From Sinonovacula constricta (lineage: Eukaryota > Mollusca > Bivalvia > Cardiida > Solecurtidae), in assembly GCA_007844125.1 (NCBI GenBank), contig CM017561.1, positions 60,552,756 to 60,616,755 on the forward strand: a stretch of DNA of 64,000 bases. Reading direction: 5' to 3'. Shown here one piece after another: positions 62,731-64,000 of the stretch. The notes below the pieces were generated by a model. That model was given only the letters and a program-made list of their open reading frames with translations. It ran no database searches and had not been told where the DNA came from. The translations under genes and the position numbers were made by a program. Within the stretch, counting starts at the first letter, position 1, and every line of letters begins with the position of its first letter.

Positions 62731-63219
62731 TTAAAGGCGGTATCCGATAGTTTGGACTCCGCCGTTTATTCACGAGCTGCAGCTGTGTGAAATGTAAAGC
62801 ATACCACCACATTTGTCATGTATTTCATATCTGAGCCAGGCTGCACAATGAGCTATTTTCAAATTACGAAAACTACGTGACTATAACATTGGTGATCACG
62901 TTTTATCCTCTTCCGTTTATTCTTTTCAAATCTATAAATAAGAACGATTGGGATTCCTACCTAAAATAGACATCGACGTCACAGCGGATGACCAGGATGA
63001 GCTAGGACATAAGTGACCACATGGTTTTCTTAGTTTAACATAAGCTAACTGTGCAGTGGGGCTCAGTTAGGAAATACATGTTTGTAATGACGATTGTGGC
63101 TTATTGGTTCACTTTGCAGACATGTGTAGGACATAAATAAAGCATTTGCGAGACCTGTTCAGGTAACAATAATTTAAAAAGAAAATATTTTGGTCCATAC
63201 TGTCGGATACCACCTTTAA
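62731..63219. mobile_element. Palindromic TTAA-MITE made of two right halves
   Basis: Both ends carry good family A right termini (TTAAAGGCGGTATCCGATAG at 62731-62750 and CTGTCGGATACCACCTTTAA near 63219). The interior is also mirrored: 62740-62912 reads as the reverse complement of the family's right half, and 62915-63219 is the right half in the forward direction. The left half is absent. Total length (489 bp) still matches the family. Confidence 0.5.
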
Positions 63220-63689
63220 ACAATTGAGGTAGTGTTCAAAAATCGTATGTATTACATGTAAGACCAATGCAGGAAATGTAGAAATGTTGACCAAATTCCC
63301 CCAAACAGGGATATGGTTTAGTTAATAGAATTTGATAAAGGCAATCTGTCGTAACTCATAATAAAGAAAAATACGAGCCCGAATCGAGAAAAAAATACTG
63401 ACACCGAATTTCTGCCGAGTTTGGACCTTAATTATCACACATATTTGTTCTTTTGTGCTTTCTGTACAAAAATAAAAATGCGATAGAACTGGTATACTTT
63501 CAAACACAGTCAGTTAAATATTTTTATCCCACCATCTCTGTAAATATCGGTTGATATAACCCGTGTGATAAAGATGAGCTTTATCAACCGATATTCGCGC
63601 ACCTGCTCTAAGCCGGACTACTTTTTTGACGAAACGATCAGGAGTGTTTACGAGAACGAAACTCATTTATCCCGTAATTATGCTTGTGG

Positions 63690-63840
63690 TCACCCCAAAA
63701 ATGTCCCTAATATAAATATTGGTGAAATAGAGCTAAAGAGGCTATTAAAAAAAAGAGGATGCGAGCGGTCTCGATCTCTGACCTGCAGGATTGAAAACAT
63801 AAGTGGCAGCGTCTTTATCGACTGAGCTAATCGGACAGTT
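63690..63840 (-). repeat. tRNA-like SINE head (fourth copy type)
   Basis: Minus-strand GATTAGCTCAGTCGATAAAG (A-box region) is followed by a B-box-like GGTCAGAGATCGAGACC. A short GAACTGTCC leader precedes it. No acceptor stem closes; it is a SINE head or tRNA pseudogene. Confidence 0.5.
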
Positions 63841-64000
63841 CCTCTCAACTTTCCGAAGTTTTATTTAACAATGATATAGAAAATTTGAAAAACAAAAAAA
63901 ATTTTATCAGAAAAATGAAACAACATGTACTACAGGAACATGATTAAAATTGTTTAGTAATAGTAATGAAATCAATAAAAGTCCGAATTTGTAGCAAAAA

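Overview
This is a eukaryotic, AT-rich, mostly non-coding window that looks like an animal genome and probably a bivalve mollusc. The evidence is long introns with GT..AG borders, many tRNA-derived SINEs, MITEs, minisatellites and microsatellites, a retroelement tail of a type I associate with mollusc gene models, and two recognisable metazoan genes. The mollusc assignment is inference from repeat style, not from a search. I see no bacterial operons, rRNA, CRISPR or convincing functional tRNA gene.

Two protein-coding genes can be supported, arranged head to head. On the minus strand, 26051-25957 is the first coding exon of a calcium/calmodulin-dependent protein kinase I (CaMK1) gene; it ends at a GTGAGT donor just before the glycine-rich loop. 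The rest of that gene should lie toward position 1, but I found no further exon, so intron 1 appears to fill at least 25 kb. On the plus strand, a complete three-exon TUSC2 (FUS1) homologue spans 28843-32695 and encodes 106 residues with an N-myristoylation start. Between them lies a promoter-like stretch with a GC box and a cluster of CCAAT boxes (26836-27050) and a perfect CRE (26171-26178).

Region by region: 1-25.9 kb is putative CaMK1 intron with TTAA-flanked MITEs, SINEs, a 40-bp array (5.2-6.0 kb) split by another MITE, a four-module interspersed repeat (8.1-8.9 kb) and a 33-bp minisatellite (24.17-24.95 kb). 26-33.7 kb holds the two gene starts and all of TUSC2, with a MITE in its intron 1 and a decayed pogo/Tigger-like transposon in its intron 2. 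33.7-43.2 kb is intergenic with SINEs, a hAT-like MITE, a CRE-rich possible promoter and a 32-base C run. 43.2-47.4 kb is a 23-bp satellite with higher-order repeats of eight monomers. 47.4-64 kb is gene-poor with more TTAA MITEs (including a palindromic rearranged copy), a frameshifted retroelement fragment, two related adjacent satellites (70 bp and 44 bp, 56.4-57.7 kb) and simple repeats.

I did not find a new multi-gene system. The most unusual content is in repeat structure: a palindromic MITE, a MITE nested in a minisatellite, eight-monomer higher-order satellite units, a 33-bp array open on both strands, and neighbouring satellites that share a core.
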